From: Wohlfahrtiimonas sp. G9077
GTDB lineage: Bacteria; Pseudomonadota; Gammaproteobacteria; Cardiobacteriales; Wohlfahrtiimonadaceae
DNA: 64,000 nt
Assembly (NCBI RefSeq): GCF_002252155.1
Contig: NZ_NEFD01000006.1
Coordinates: 1-64,000, forward strand
Direction: 5' to 3'
The notes below the pieces were generated by a model, which had not been told where the DNA came from, searched no databases, and saw nothing but the letters and a program-made list of their open reading frames with translations. The translations under genes were made by a program, and so were the position numbers. Below, piece by piece: positions 42,761 to 52,635 of this stretch (the first letter of the stretch is position 1; each line of letters opens with the position of its first letter).

Positions 42761-44653
42761 ATGGACTTTCCTAAACATTTTGGTGTAATTGTAGTCGGTG
42801 GCGGACACGCCGGGACAGAAGCTGCGATGGCTTCTGCAAGATTGGGCGTGCCAACCTTATTGTTAACACATAATATTGAGACCATTGGGCAGATGAGTTG
42901 TAATCCTGCCATCGGCGGTATCGGGAAGGGGCAGATCGTCAAAGAGATCGATGCGCTCGGCGGTGTGATGGCAAAAGCCACCGATTTAGGCGGCATTCAG
43001 TTTCGTATTTTAAATGCATCTAAAGGGCCCGCGGTGCGTTCATCACGTGCACAGGCTGACCGTGCATTGTATCGTGCGGCGATTCGTAGCTTTGTGGAAA
43101 ATCAAGAAAATCTCTACATTTTCCAACAAGCGGCAGATGATTTCCTCGTAGAAGGGGATAAAATTGTCGGCGTGGTGACACAATCGGGCATCCGCTTTCA
43201 TGGACATTCTGTGGTGTTAACGGCAGGGACATTCCTCTCTGGTCTGATTCACGTTGGCATGAACAATTATGAAGGTGGCCGCATGGGCGATCCACCTTCT
43301 AACACATTGGCAAAAAAATTGCGCGAATTGCCTTTAAACATTCGCCGTTTAAAAACCGGTACGCCGCCACGCATTGATGGTCGCACCATTGATTTTTCTG
43401 GCATGGAAGAGCAAAAAGGTGATGATCCTGTCCCATATTTCTCTTATTTGCGTGAAGCGTTGCCGCATCCGCGTCAAATTTCTTGCTGGACAACTTATAC
43501 CAACGAACGCACCCATGACATCATTCGCGGTGGTTTAGATCGCTCGCCGATGTATGCAGGTGTGATTGAAGGCGTCGGTCCGCGTTATTGTCCGTCGGTG
43601 GAAGATAAGATCATGCGCTTTGCCGATAAAGATCGTCACCATGTCTTTTTAGAGCCTGAAGGCTTATCCACTTATGAATATTATCCCAATGGTATTTCCA
43701 CAAGTTTACCATTTGATGTGCAAATCAATTTAGTCCACAGCATTCCAGGGCTTGAAAATGCACACATCACGCGCCCAGGTTATGCCATTGAATATGATTT
43801 CTTTGATCCGCGTGATTTGAAATTCACCCTAGAGACCAAAGCCATTAAAAACTTATATTTTGCAGGGCAAATCAATGGCACAACCGGTTATGAAGAAGCG
43901 GCCGCACAAGGGCTCATTGCTGGTTTAAATGCCGCGCGCAACTATTTGGGTAAAGATGAATGGTATCCGATGCGTCATGAATCCTACATTGGTGTGATGC
44001 TCGATGACTTGATCACGCAAGGCGTGCAAGAACCTTATCGCATGTTCACATCGCGCTCAGAATATCGTTTAATTTTGCGTGAGGATAATGCCGATGAGCG
44101 CTTAACACCAATTGGTTATGAGCTTGGTTTAGTGGGCGAAGATCAATGGCAGCGCTTTGTGCGTAAGAATGAAGATCGCGCCGTGGCAGAAAGCCGCCTC
44201 AATGATTGGATGGTGGTGCAAGATTCAGAGCAAGGTCAAGCGTTGCAAGAAAAAACATCTGTGGTGATGCCGCACAACATGCGTGCGATCACCTTATTAA
44301 AACGCCCTGAAGTGACATTTGAAGCTTTAGAATCGTTGCCCAATGCGCCAGAATTCAGTGACATTTCCCGCATTGCCATTGACGATGTGGTGATTCAAAC
44401 CAAATATGAAGGCTACATCAAACGCGGGATCGAAGAGATTGCACGCAATAAGAAATTTGAGGAGGCAAAACTGCCTGAGAATGTTGATTATGCCGCAATT
44501 AAAGGCTTATCGCGTGAGCAGTGCGAAAAATTGACGCGTCAGCAGCCAGAAACCATTGGCCAAGCGTCTCGCATTCAAGGGGTGACACCGGCTGCCATCT
44601 CTCTCTTATTGGTACTATTGCGTAAAGGGCTCATTCCGACAATTAAGGAATAA
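42761..44653 (+). CDS. mnmG: tRNA uridine 5-carboxymethylaminomethyl modification enzyme MnmG
   Basis: This 630-residue FAD/NADH protein works with MnmE to modify the wobble uridine of several tRNAs. Landmarks are [19 protein letters not shown] (FAD site), [38 protein letters not shown] (conserved Cys) and [25 protein letters not shown]. The length is normal. The neighbours differ from the gidA-gidB-parA arrangement near oriC. The following gene starts 1 base after the stop. Confidence 0.97.
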   Translation: MDFPKHFGVIVVGGGHAGTEAAMASARLGVPTLLLTHNIETIGQMSCNPAIGGIGKGQIVKEIDALGGVMAKATDLGGIQFRILNASKGPAVRSSRAQADRALYRAAIRSFVENQENLYIFQQAADDFLVEGDKIVGVVTQSGIRFHGHSVVLTAGTFLSGLIHVGMNNYEGGRMGDPPSNTLAKKLRELPLNIRRLKTGTPPRIDGRTIDFSGMEEQKGDDPVPYFSYLREALPHPRQISCWTTYTNERTHDIIRGGLDRSPMYAGVIEGVGPRYCPSVEDKIMRFADKDRHHVFLEPEGLSTYEYYPNGISTSLPFDVQINLVHSIPGLENAHITRPGYAIEYDFFDPRDLKFTLETKAIKNLYFAGQINGTTGYEEAAAQGLIAGLNAARNYLGKDEWYPMRHESYIGVMLDDLITQGVQEPYRMFTSRSEYRLILREDNADERLTPIGYELGLVGEDQWQRFVRKNEDRAVAESRLNDWMVVQDSEQGQALQEKTSVVMPHNMRAITLLKRPEVTFEALESLPNAPEFSDISRIAIDDVVIQTKYEGYIKRGIEEIARNKKFEEAKLPENVDYAAIKGLSREQCEKLTRQQPETIGQASRIQGVTPAAISLLLVLLRKGLIPTIKE

Positions 44654-44654
44654 T

Positions 44655-47192
44655 ATGAACAAATATTTGAAATATGGTTGGGTGGCAGTGCTGCTGGTGA
44701 TTCCGATCTTTTTGAACTTTTCAAAGACAGAAAGAGATGTATTCACCACAGTGTCATCCTCATCTTTGAATGGTGTGAAATCTGAGATGAAGCAAGATCC
44801 TGAGTTGTTAAAAACAACGGATGACAATGGCTTTACGCTCTATGATTATGCTGTGCTCAATGATGATCCGAAGGTGCAAAAATGGCTGTTGTCTCAAAAG
44901 GTGAGCTCTGGCGTCTCTAAAGAGATGATCGAGCGTATCCGTTTGTGGTTTTTACTGCTGGGCATTCCTGTCAATTCAACCAATTTCAATTTAAAAGGGA
45001 CATATGATAAAGGGTTAGAAGAGGCCATTTTAAGCTATCAAACCACCCGTGGCCTTGAGAAAAATCCTAAAATCACGCCCGATTGGTATGCCCATTTAGA
45101 AGAAGAGGGCATTCGCTTTTTGCAAGAGCTGTTGTTTGAGCCCAATTCACAAAACATTACGGGCACATGGAACAGTGCATCAAGCCGAGCATTGAAAGCC
45201 TTTCAAACAGAATCAAAATTACCGGTGACGGGTCATTTGTCGATTGCGGACATTGTGGCGATCAAACGCGCATTTGCGAGCAACATTGCTGAAGTCGATG
45301 CATTGAAAAAAGCTGAAGACAATCTAAAAGCGAACAAGGCGCAAGGCACTGAGGCTGCTTCTGTACAGCTTGTTGAATATCGTGATGACGTCAAAGCAGC
45401 ACCTAACAATGCGCCTGATGTGAAAGTGGTGTTGCCAAAGCCAGAAGTGGCGATTGAAGCGCCGGTGCAGGAAAATGCGATCGTTGATCATGTGGTGGAA
45501 AAGGCTGAAAAATCTGAATCCACCATTGAAGAGCCATTGACGGCGGGCTTTTTGATTGACAGTCACGCCAAAGAAGGGAAGTTATTGAACTTACAAGTTT
45601 GGCTAACCTTAGCCGGTTTCCCTGCGGGCACGTTAGATGGACAAATGGGGCCATCGACGCGTCAAGCCATCAAAGAGTATCAAACCTCCATCGGACAAAA
45701 GCCCACGGGCAGTTTAGATGCCAAATGGGAATCACCATTGGAGAAAAACATTTGGAAAAAAGTCCAAGAGAAGCTCAAGCAGCTTAAATTGTATGATCAA
45801 GACATTGATGGCATTGCCGGTGCCAGCACCATTAATGCGCTCAAAGCATATGAAGAGAGCGTGAATTTGCCGCCTAAAGGTCAATTATTGCCAGAGACAT
45901 TGAGCACACTTTTTAACGAAGGGCAGATGTTTAATGATGGCTCTATGGATGATGTTGCCATTGAGGCAGACAACACCGAAGAGGATGGCATCATTGAAGA
46001 AGAGGGCGATGATGAAGGCCCAGTCGATGAAGCAGAGCCTGTGGTGGAAGAGACGGCAACAGTTGTGGAAGAAACACCTGTGGGCGTTGGGTTGCCGGGC
46101 TTTAATCCAAAAGGCACAGAAGAGTCTTTAAAATTACAATTGATGCTTGCCATGCTTGGACTTTATAAAGAAGAAGTGGATGGTGAATATAACAATGCAT
46201 TAATTGAAGGGATCAAAGCCTTCCAGAAAGAGAAAAAATTGGGTGTCGATGGTAAAATTGGTCGCAATACGAGTGCTGCGCTCAATGCAGCGGTCATCAC
46301 TCGCCTACAAACTTATTTCATTGATAAAGGTTTGATGACGGATGCGCCAACTGGCACACTTGGGCCAAAAACCCGTAACATTGTCAAAAAATTGCGTGAG
46401 CAACATCAATTGCCCGTCAATAAAGAGCCACAAGAGTTGGACATTGGTATTTTATTGATCGTGCTTGGTGATTTAAACAATGCCAATTATGTGAAAACAT
46501 ATGTGAAAGTGCTTAAAGAGCAAGAGGCACTGATTGAACAGACCAAAAAAGTACAGGCATATTTAATTGCCCTCGGTTACTTCAATGGCAAGGTGGATGG
46601 TTTGCAAGGTAAAGCCACCAACAGCGCCATTGAGAAGTTCAAAAAAGAGCAAAAATTACCGGTCAATGACAAACTCACCCCTGAGCTTGTTAAAGCCCTT
46701 GAGAAAGAGACGCTCAAAACCATTCAGTCACAATTGGTGAAATTAGGCTATAAACTTAAACCAGATGGCATGATGGGTCCCACAACAAAGAAAACCATTG
46801 AAACCTTCCAAAAGCGTTACAGCTATAAGGTGACGGGCGATGGCAGCATTGAAACCCTCAATCAGGTTAATGCACGTGTTGCTGCGAATAATCGACGGGC
46901 ACCGCCGGCGGCAGCACCTTCACAAAAGGCAGCGCCAGATACTGCTGTAGTGCGCGGCGTGATGCCAAAAATGGGGGCAAAAGGGGCGCAGACTGAGAAA
47001 ATTCTCACCTCACCACCACAAGCCATTGTCGGACGCATGACGATGATTTACAACAGTAAAGGGGCACTCTCTGGCTGTAAGGTCAATAACATCAGTATTT
47101 CCGCTGCGATGTGTGGTGGGGCACGCAATAATCAACAGTGCCGCATTGTGTATCGGAAGGGGCGCGTGTTATCTGTCTCCTGTCGCGGATAG
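44655..47192 (+). CDS. Membrane-anchored protein with about eight peptidoglycan-binding-like repeats
   Basis: This 845-residue protein has an N-terminal signal anchor (WVAVLLVIPIFLNF) and a short ankyrin-like segment (DDNGFTLYDYAVLNDDPKVQKWL). Four pairs of PG_binding_1-like units follow, e.g. LQVWLTLAGFPAGTLDGQMG, IDGIAGASTINALKAYEE, VDGEYNNALIEGIKAFQKEK and KPDGMMGPTTKKTIETFQKR. Pairs are separated by acidic Glu/Val-rich linkers. The C-terminal 60 residues contain four cysteines (GCKVN, AMCGG, QQCRI, SVSCRG). No catalytic domain is seen. It probably binds cell wall from the periplasmic side of the membrane. It starts right after mnmG, an unusual pairing. Confidence 0.75.
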   Translation: MNKYLKYGWVAVLLVIPIFLNFSKTERDVFTTVSSSSLNGVKSEMKQDPELLKTTDDNGFTLYDYAVLNDDPKVQKWLLSQKVSSGVSKEMIERIRLWFLLLGIPVNSTNFNLKGTYDKGLEEAILSYQTTRGLEKNPKITPDWYAHLEEEGIRFLQELLFEPNSQNITGTWNSASSRALKAFQTESKLPVTGHLSIADIVAIKRAFASNIAEVDALKKAEDNLKANKAQGTEAASVQLVEYRDDVKAAPNNAPDVKVVLPKPEVAIEAPVQENAIVDHVVEKAEKSESTIEEPLTAGFLIDSHAKEGKLLNLQVWLTLAGFPAGTLDGQMGPSTRQAIKEYQTSIGQKPTGSLDAKWESPLEKNIWKKVQEKLKQLKLYDQDIDGIAGASTINALKAYEESVNLPPKGQLLPETLSTLFNEGQMFNDGSMDDVAIEADNTEEDGIIEEEGDDEGPVDEAEPVVEETATVVEETPVGVGLPGFNPKGTEESLKLQLMLAMLGLYKEEVDGEYNNALIEGIKAFQKEKKLGVDGKIGRNTSAALNAAVITRLQTYFIDKGLMTDAPTGTLGPKTRNIVKKLREQHQLPVNKEPQELDIGILLIVLGDLNNANYVKTYVKVLKEQEALIEQTKKVQAYLIALGYFNGKVDGLQGKATNSAIEKFKKEQKLPVNDKLTPELVKALEKETLKTIQSQLVKLGYKLKPDGMMGPTTKKTIETFQKRYSYKVTGDGSIETLNQVNARVAANNRRAPPAAAPSQKAAPDTAVVRGVMPKMGAKGAQTEKILTSPPQAIVGRMTMIYNSKGALSGCKVNNISISAAMCGGARNNQQCRIVYRKGRVLSVSCRG

Positions 47193-47209
47193 TCGACAAG
47201 TTGTCTATC

Positions 47210-47235
47210 AAAAGCCCTCTGATGAGGGCTTTTTT
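47210..47235 (+). terminator. Rho-independent terminator
   Basis: AAAAGCCCTC (47210-47219) and GAGGGCTTTT (47224-47233) flank TGAT, followed by further T. Confidence 0.93.
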
Positions 47236-47333
47236 GACATACATTGAATCTACAATGTAGTGCGTCGAATCCTGGGAAGAATGGTTTGATTCGTGGTAGA
47301 ATGGCGCCCTTGAGTTTTGATGAGGAGTTTATT

Positions 47334-47573
47334 ATGGATCAGTTGCCAAAATTGAGATGGCGTGCTCGTCGCGGCATGCGTGAAATGGACCGTTTATTTG
47401 ATCATTACCTTGATCATCATTATGCAGATGCACCTGCTGAAGAAAAAGCGATGTTCAGTGCATTACTTGAAATGCAGGACCCTGAATTATTTGATCTCCT
47501 CCTCCTTAAAGCACCACCGCAATCGCCTGAGCAAGAAGCATTAATCAGAAAAATAAATCCCCACCTTAGTTAG
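47334..47573 (+). CDS. sdhE: FAD assembly factor SdhE
   Basis: This 79-residue protein starts at ATG 47334, with TGAGGAG upstream. It has the diagnostic RGxxE region in WRARRGMREMDRLFDHYLD and a five-helix layout. SdhE helps attach FAD covalently to succinate dehydrogenase and fumarate reductase. An upstream in-frame start at 47244 lacks a ribosome site and would add an atypical extension. Confidence 0.9.
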   Translation: MDQLPKLRWRARRGMREMDRLFDHYLDHHYADAPAEEKAMFSALLEMQDPELFDLLLLKAPPQSPEQEALIRKINPHLS

Positions 47574-47644
47574 GATAAGTTTTTGCTCTATCGATAAAAT
47601 AATTCTTTTCATCGGGAATTATTGTATAATTTGTATTCAATTTT

Positions 47645-47689
47645 CGGATGCTGGCAGAAGATGTTTTCTTGACATCTTCTGAAAATCCG
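47645..47689 (+). promoter_or_regulatory. Long imperfect hairpin in the prmA leader
   Basis: CGGAT (47645-47649) pairs with ATCCG (47685-47689), and AGAAGATG (47656-47663) with CATCTTCT (47673-47680), around a 9-base loop. It lies 15-60 bases downstream of a -10-like TATAAT (47625-47630) and 45 bases before prmA. No T-run follows, so leader-RNA regulation or an operator is more likely than termination. Confidence 0.5.
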
Positions 47690-47733
47690 CTAGTATTCAT
47701 TGCCTTTTTATTAGACACTTCAGGAGTGACATC

Positions 47734-48627
47734 GTGAATGAATGGTTCGAGCTCACGCTAAAATCTGGTCAATATTCACCAGATCAATTAGATGAGGCGC
47801 TTATAACTGCAGGTGCAATTGCTGTAACGTACAGTGATGCAGAAGATCATCCAGTATTAGAACCATTGCCAGGTGAAACCCCGTTATGGCCAGAGACCTT
47901 GGTGACAGGCTTGTTTGAAAAGCCTTGTGATGAAAAAGAGATTTTTGCTTGTGTTGCATCTGTGTTAGCCACAGAGATCAATGCATTGCCAGTGGCTCGT
48001 GAAAATCACTTAGAAAATACCGATTGGGAACGCTCATGGATGGATCATTATCATCCCATGAAGTTTGGCGAAAACTTATGGATTTGCCCAACCCATTTAG
48101 ATCCCCCTGAGCCAGAATGTGCAACCGTGATGCTTGACCCAGGTTTGGCTTTTGGCACGGGCACGCATCCTTCGACAGCCCTTTGCTTAACGTGGCTCTC
48201 TAATCATAAAGATCAAGTCAATGGCCACACGGCTGTGGATTATGGCTGTGGATCTGGTGTGTTAGGAATTGCAGCGCGTACATTGGGTGCCGTGCGTTGT
48301 GATGCCACAGACATCGACCCACAAGCGATCAAAGCAACACATGAAAATGCCTCACGCAATCACATTGACATTCACTGTGTGCTTTCAAAAGATTTTTCAG
48401 CAGAACCTGCCGATTTAGTGATGGCTAACATCTTAGCTTTACCTTTAACGGCTTTGGCAGAAAAATTGGCATCCCTGACAAAACCGCAGGGCAACATCAT
48501 TTTAGCGGGCATTTTATTGTCTGATGTGCAAATGATCAAAGATGCCTATGCGCCTTGGTTTGATTTTGTTGAGCCCTTTAACACCATCGATGGTTGGGCG
48601 CTTGTACACGGAATCAAACGCGCATGA
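47734..48627 (+). CDS. prmA: Ribosomal protein L11 methyltransferase
   Basis: This 297-residue AdoMet enzyme trimethylates ribosomal protein L11. The start is GTG, with AGGAGTG upstream. Motifs are DPGLAFGTGTHPSTALCL, VDYGCGSGVLGIAA (AdoMet loop), DATDIDPQAIKAT and NILALPLTALAE. The gene order prmA-dusB-fis is the classical enterobacterial operon. It overlaps dusB by 4 bases. Confidence 0.96.
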   Translation: MNEWFELTLKSGQYSPDQLDEALITAGAIAVTYSDAEDHPVLEPLPGETPLWPETLVTGLFEKPCDEKEIFACVASVLATEINALPVARENHLENTDWERSWMDHYHPMKFGENLWICPTHLDPPEPECATVMLDPGLAFGTGTHPSTALCLTWLSNHKDQVNGHTAVDYGCGSGVLGIAARTLGAVRCDATDIDPQAIKATHENASRNHIDIHCVLSKDFSAEPADLVMANILALPLTALAEKLASLTKPQGNIILAGILLSDVQMIKDAYAPWFDFVEPFNTIDGWALVHGIKRA

Positions 48628-49589
48628 AAATTGGCGAGCTGACGTTAACTCAGCCCTACATTATGGCGCCGATGGCCGGCATTACAGACCTTCCTTTTCG
48701 TAAATTGTGCCGTGCACAAGGGGCAGGTTTGGCCGTCTCTGAAATGGTCAACGCGCAAGAAAATCTCTGGGACACTGACAAGAGTAAAAATCGCGTGGTG
48801 ACGGAGGGTGAAAGCTTGCCCATCTCCATTCAGATTTTAGGGGTTGAGCCAGAAGATATGGCCAATGCCGCGCGTTATAACGTCGGTTTAGGGGCGAACA
48901 TCATCGACATCAACATGGGCTGTCCTGCAAAAAAAGTGTGTAAGAAAGCTGCAGGTTCTGCCTTAATGCGTGATGAAGGCTTGGTGACTGAAATCTTAAC
49001 CGCGGTGGTCAATGCTGTGGATGTGCCGGTGACATTAAAAATTCGCACCGGTTGGGATCATGAGAATAAAAATGCCCTCAACATCGCACGCATTGCCGAG
49101 CGCGTTGGCATTCAAGCGCTGACGATTCATGGCCGCACCCGCCAAGATGGTTTTTCAGGGGAAGCTGAGTATGAAACCATCGCCCACATCAAATCCCAAA
49201 TTTCCATTCCGGTGGTCGCGAATGGCGACATCACCAGTGTTGAAAAAGCCCGTTATGTGCTCAAAGCAACCGGTGCCGATGCTTTAATGATTGGCCGCGG
49301 TGCCTTTGGCAATCCGTGGATTTTTCGCTCCCTAGTGGAGGATCAAGAATATCGACCCTCTCATGATGAGATATTTGAGGTGATTAATACGCACCTCAAT
49401 GGTCTATATGAACTTTATGGCGACGAGAAAGGTGTTCGAGTCGCACGTAAACATCTTCTATGGTATTCATCTTGGTTTGACAATGCGAAAGATTGGCGAA
49501 CCACTTTAATGTCTGCGCGTAGCAGGGATGAACAACACCATATTTTGACATCGTTAATTAACAATCAACCGATTGCAAGCGTAATTTAG
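48624..49589 (+). CDS. dusB: tRNA-dihydrouridine synthase B
   Basis: This protein of about 321 residues is a flavin enzyme that reduces uridine in the tRNA D-loop. Motifs are YIMAPMAGITDLPFRKLC, IIDINMGCPAKKVCKKAAGSAL (active-site Cys), LTIHGRTRQDGFSG and ANGDITS, with DALMIGRGAFGNPWIF near the end. Start ATG 48624 overlaps the prmA stop. fis follows 19 bases later, as in other gammaproteobacteria. Confidence 0.96.
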   Translation: MKIGELTLTQPYIMAPMAGITDLPFRKLCRAQGAGLAVSEMVNAQENLWDTDKSKNRVVTEGESLPISIQILGVEPEDMANAARYNVGLGANIIDINMGCPAKKVCKKAAGSALMRDEGLVTEILTAVVNAVDVPVTLKIRTGWDHENKNALNIARIAERVGIQALTIHGRTRQDGFSGEAEYETIAHIKSQISIPVVANGDITSVEKARYVLKATGADALMIGRGAFGNPWIFRSLVEDQEYRPSHDEIFEVINTHLNGLYELYGDEKGVRVARKHLLWYSSWFDNAKDWRTTLMSARSRDEQHHILTSLINNQPIASVI

Positions 49590-49608
49590 TTTTTAGGAGT
49601 AACAAAGA

Positions 49609-49878
49609 ATGATCGCACAACGCAGAATCAAAAGTCATATCCCTTTGCGTGAATCTGTGAAAACCGCATTGAATGAAATTTCTCTGCAGTTAGATGGCAA
49701 ATATCCACCTAACTTATATCGTTTAGTTTTATCAGAAGTTGAGCGTCCATTGTTTGAAAAGGTTTTAGAGTACACCAACGGTAATCAGTCTAAGGCTTCA
49801 GAAATTTTAGGCATCACGCGCTCGACATTGAAAAAGAAATTGGATTATTATGACATCGACGCCAAATCAATTGGCTAG
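49609..49878 (+). CDS. fis: DNA-binding protein Fis
   Basis: This 89-residue nucleoid-associated factor has a C-terminal helix-turn-helix, GNQSKASEILGITRSTLKKKL, nearly identical in pattern to enterobacterial Fis. It bends DNA and tunes ribosomal RNA promoters, recombination and global supercoiling. AGGAGTAACAAAGA precedes ATG. Shorter than Escherichia coli Fis (98 residues), mainly at the N-terminus. Confidence 0.95.
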   Translation: MIAQRRIKSHIPLRESVKTALNEISLQLDGKYPPNLYRLVLSEVERPLFEKVLEYTNGNQSKASEILGITRSTLKKKLDYYDIDAKSIG

Positions 49879-49901
49879 TTCATCAATCCAAGGAATTTAA
49901 C

Positions 49902-50549
49902 ATGTCATTTGATAAAATCATCGAGAAGAACAGAGCTTGGGCGGCGCGCATTAAAGAAGAATCCCCAGGATTTTTCGAGTCGCTTGTGGATCAGCAAGCT
50001 CCAGAATATTTATGGATTGGCTGCTCTGACTCACGCGTGCCTGCAAACCAAATTGCAGGGATTGGTCCTGGCGAAGTATTTGTCCATCGCAACATTGCCA
50101 ATGTTGTGGTGCACAGCGACTTTAACTGTTTATCGGTGTTGCAATTTGCCATTGATGTTTTAAAAGTGAAACATGTGATGGTGGTGGGCCATTATGGTTG
50201 TTCGGGCGTGAAAGCTGCGCTCATGGGCAATCGCATTGGTTTGGCCGATAACTGGTTGCTGCATGTGCGCAATGTGTATGAAGATCACTCTTTGTACTTG
50301 TGTGATGATTTTCCATCCCGTGCGGATCGTTTATGTGAGCTCAATGCCATTGAGCAAGCGTATAATGTGACGCAAACCACAATTGTGCAGGATGCTTGGG
50401 CACGCGGTCAGCGTTGCACTGTGCATGCGTGCATTTATGGTTTAGCCGATGGCTTCTTGCATGATTTGAATTTCCATGTCAGCCGTCCTGATCAAGTCAA
50501 AGAGGCTTATCAGCATGCGGCAACATTGATTCATGCGAAATGTTTATAA
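49902..50549 (+). CDS. can: Beta-class carbonic anhydrase Can (second of two)
   Basis: This 215-residue protein has zinc ligands in YLWIGCSDSRVPANQI (Cys, Asp-Arg dyad) and VVGHYGCSGVKAAL (His, Cys), with FVHRNIANVV between. It matches the housekeeping Can of gammaproteobacteria, which provides bicarbonate for biosynthesis in air. It follows fis by 23 bases and may be transcribed with the prmA operon. Confidence 0.95.
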   Translation: MSFDKIIEKNRAWAARIKEESPGFFESLVDQQAPEYLWIGCSDSRVPANQIAGIGPGEVFVHRNIANVVVHSDFNCLSVLQFAIDVLKVKHVMVVGHYGCSGVKAALMGNRIGLADNWLLHVRNVYEDHSLYLCDDFPSRADRLCELNAIEQAYNVTQTTIVQDAWARGQRCTVHACIYGLADGFLHDLNFHVSRPDQVKEAYQHAATLIHAKCL

Positions 50550-50568
50550 CTGTTAGAAAGGGTATGTA

Positions 50569-51132
50569 ATGAAGGCAAATGAGATTAAAAGACACACAGT
50601 GATCGCTCATAACGGTCTTTACTATGTGGTCAGAGAAGTGGAAAAATCAGCGCCGACTGCGCGCGGTGGTAACACCACTTACCGTATTCAGATGTTCTCC
50701 ATCCCAGATGGACACAAAGTCGATTTGTCTTTGCGAGCAGATGATGATTTAGAGAGCGTTGATTTAAGCAAACGTGAAGCCACTTTCTCCTACATGGATG
50801 GGGAAGATTATGTCTTTATGGATGTGGAAAATTACACGCAATATGCATTGAGCAGCAAAATTGTGGCAGACATGAAAGGCTACATCATTGAAGGCGTAGA
50901 AGGTTATTATGTCTCATTGATTGATGATCAGCCAATCGCATTGTCACCGCCACAAAGCATTGTGCTTGAAATTGTTGACACAGCCCCTGAATTAAAAGGC
51001 GGCAGTGCCACAAAACGCACCAAGCCTGCGCGTTTGTCCACTGGCATTGATGTACAAGTGCCTGACTATATTGAAAACGGCACCAAAATCCGTGTCAATA
51101 CAGAAACGGGCGAATTCATGGGCCGCGAATAA
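50569..51132 (+). CDS. efpL: Elongation factor P-like protein EfpL (YeiP)
   Basis: This 187-residue three-domain EF-P paralogue has the segment SAPTARGGNTTYRIQ at the tip loop. That is the EfpL/YeiP pattern with an unmodified arginine instead of the modified lysine of canonical EF-P. The end (YIENGTKIRVNTETGEFMGR) is also typical. EfpL helps ribosomes through difficult sequences, including polyproline. It follows can by 19 bases. It is not the cell's main EF-P, which should be elsewhere. Confidence 0.9.
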   Translation: MKANEIKRHTVIAHNGLYYVVREVEKSAPTARGGNTTYRIQMFSIPDGHKVDLSLRADDDLESVDLSKREATFSYMDGEDYVFMDVENYTQYALSSKIVADMKGYIIEGVEGYYVSLIDDQPIALSPPQSIVLEIVDTAPELKGGSATKRTKPARLSTGIDVQVPDYIENGTKIRVNTETGEFMGRE

Positions 51133-51146
51133 GCTTGCCCCATGTG

Positions 51147-51178
51147 AAAAAACCTCAATCATTGATTGAGGTTTTTTT
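51147..51178. terminator. Bidirectional terminator between efpL and the alanine symporter
   Basis: AAAAAACCTCAATC (51147-51160) and GATTGAGGTTTTTT (51164-51177) form a 14-base stem around a 3-base ATT loop. Confidence 0.94.
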
Positions 51179-51199
51179 ATATCGATCGCTAAAGATTCA

Positions 51200-52603
51200 T
51201 TATTTTTGCTCTTCGCCCCAGCATTCAGTATTTTTTAGCCCTTTGATGGAGGAAGCTTTGAATACAGGATCTTTACCCTCTTTGAGCTGACGATAATAGT
51301 CATTGCCTACCGAAATGGCAATCCTACTGAGCATCATGATGATGATTAAATTTAAAATGGTCATCAAGCCCATAAAGACGTCTGCTAAGTTCCATGCCAA
51401 TTCCATCTCCATCAATGCACCACACATCACCATCGCAAGCACCACTAAGCGATAGATCAATAAGGCTGTTTTGTTACCATTGATGAACTCAATATTCGTT
51501 TCACCATAGTAATAGTTACCGATGATGGAGCTAAAAGCAAAGAACATTACAGCGATGGCCACAAAATATTGTGCCCATGAGCCCATTTGTAACGCCAATG
51601 AGTTTTGGGTTAAGACAACGCCACCCATGCCAGGTTCGACATTTGTGTATAAGCCGGATAATAAAATGATGAACGCAGTGGCAGAACACACCATGATGGT
51701 GTCAAAAAATACGCCTAAACTTTGTACCAAGCCTTGTTTGGCAGGGTGAGAAACGTTGGCCGCTGCTGCTGCATTTGGCACAGAACCCATGCCCGCTTCA
51801 TTGGAGAATAAACCACGGCGCACGCCTTGCATGATGGCCACACCAATACCGCCGCCCACAACTTCTTTTAAACCAAAGGCGTTGCTGACAATGAGCATGA
51901 ACATTTCTGGCACTTTTGTGATGTTAGTAAAGAGCACATACATCGCCAAGCCAATGTAAAAAACCGCCATGATGGGCACAATCACTTGTGTAAAATTCAC
52001 AATGCGTTTGACGCCACCAAAAATGATGATGGCGGTTAAAATCACCAATGCCACACCAATTTGCACATCAGTAAAGCCAAAGGCAGAAGCAAATGAATGG
52101 GCAATGGTGTTTGATTGCACAGAGTTAAAGATAAAGCCGAAGGTGACCGCCAGTAAGATGGCAAAGGCAATGCCCAATTTTCTAAAGCCCAAGGCTTTTT
52201 CCATGTAATATGCAGGGCCACCACGGAAAGTGTCGCCATCTTTTACTTTATAGACTTGGGCAAGTGTGCTTTCAATGAAGGCGGTGGCCATGCCAATGAT
52301 GGCAATGATCCACATCCAAAATACGGCGCCAGGGCCGCCGATGGCAATGGCGAGTGCAACACCTGCGATGTTGCCTGTGCCCACTCGACTTGCGGCACTG
52401 ATGGTGAAGGCTTGGAAGGCAGAAACGCCGTCAGAACCAGGATTCTTTTCCACAGTGACTTTTAGCATTTCCTTAAATAAACGGATTTGCACAAAGCGTG
52501 TGCGGATTGAAAAGTAAACCCCTAAACCCAATAAACCGATGATTAAAATATAAGACCAAATAAAATTATTAAAAGGTCCCGTTATCCAATTGATGATTTC
52601 CAT
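51200..52603 (-). CDS. Alanine/glycine:cation symporter (AGCS family)
   Basis: This 467-residue membrane protein has about 11 transmembrane helices. The family signature is readable: GLGVYFSIRTRFVQIRLFKEM near the N-terminus, SAASRVGTGNIAGVALAIAIGGPGAVFWMW, and GVRRGLFSNEAGMGSVPNAAAAA. It would import alanine or glycine with sodium or protons. It has no linked genes on its strand except the pfl pair upstream. Confidence 0.92.
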   Translation of the reverse strand: MEIINWITGPFNNFIWSYILIIGLLGLGVYFSIRTRFVQIRLFKEMLKVTVEKNPGSDGVSAFQAFTISAASRVGTGNIAGVALAIAIGGPGAVFWMWIIAIIGMATAFIESTLAQVYKVKDGDTFRGGPAYYMEKALGFRKLGIAFAILLAVTFGFIFNSVQSNTIAHSFASAFGFTDVQIGVALVILTAIIIFGGVKRIVNFTQVIVPIMAVFYIGLAMYVLFTNITKVPEMFMLIVSNAFGLKEVVGGGIGVAIMQGVRRGLFSNEAGMGSVPNAAAAANVSHPAKQGLVQSLGVFFDTIMVCSATAFIILLSGLYTNVEPGMGGVVLTQNSLALQMGSWAQYFVAIAVMFFAFSSIIGNYYYGETNIEFINGNKTALLIYRLVVLAMVMCGALMEMELAWNLADVFMGLMTILNLIIIMMLSRIAISVGNDYYRQLKEGKDPVFKASSIKGLKNTECWGEEQK

Positions 52604-52635
52604 AGATGATCCTATTTTGTGATAAAACGGGATAA

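Noticed and set aside
47244-47333. Longer SdhE start
   Set aside because: It has no ribosome site and would add 30 atypical residues. ATG 47334 has TGAGGAG upstream and matches family length.
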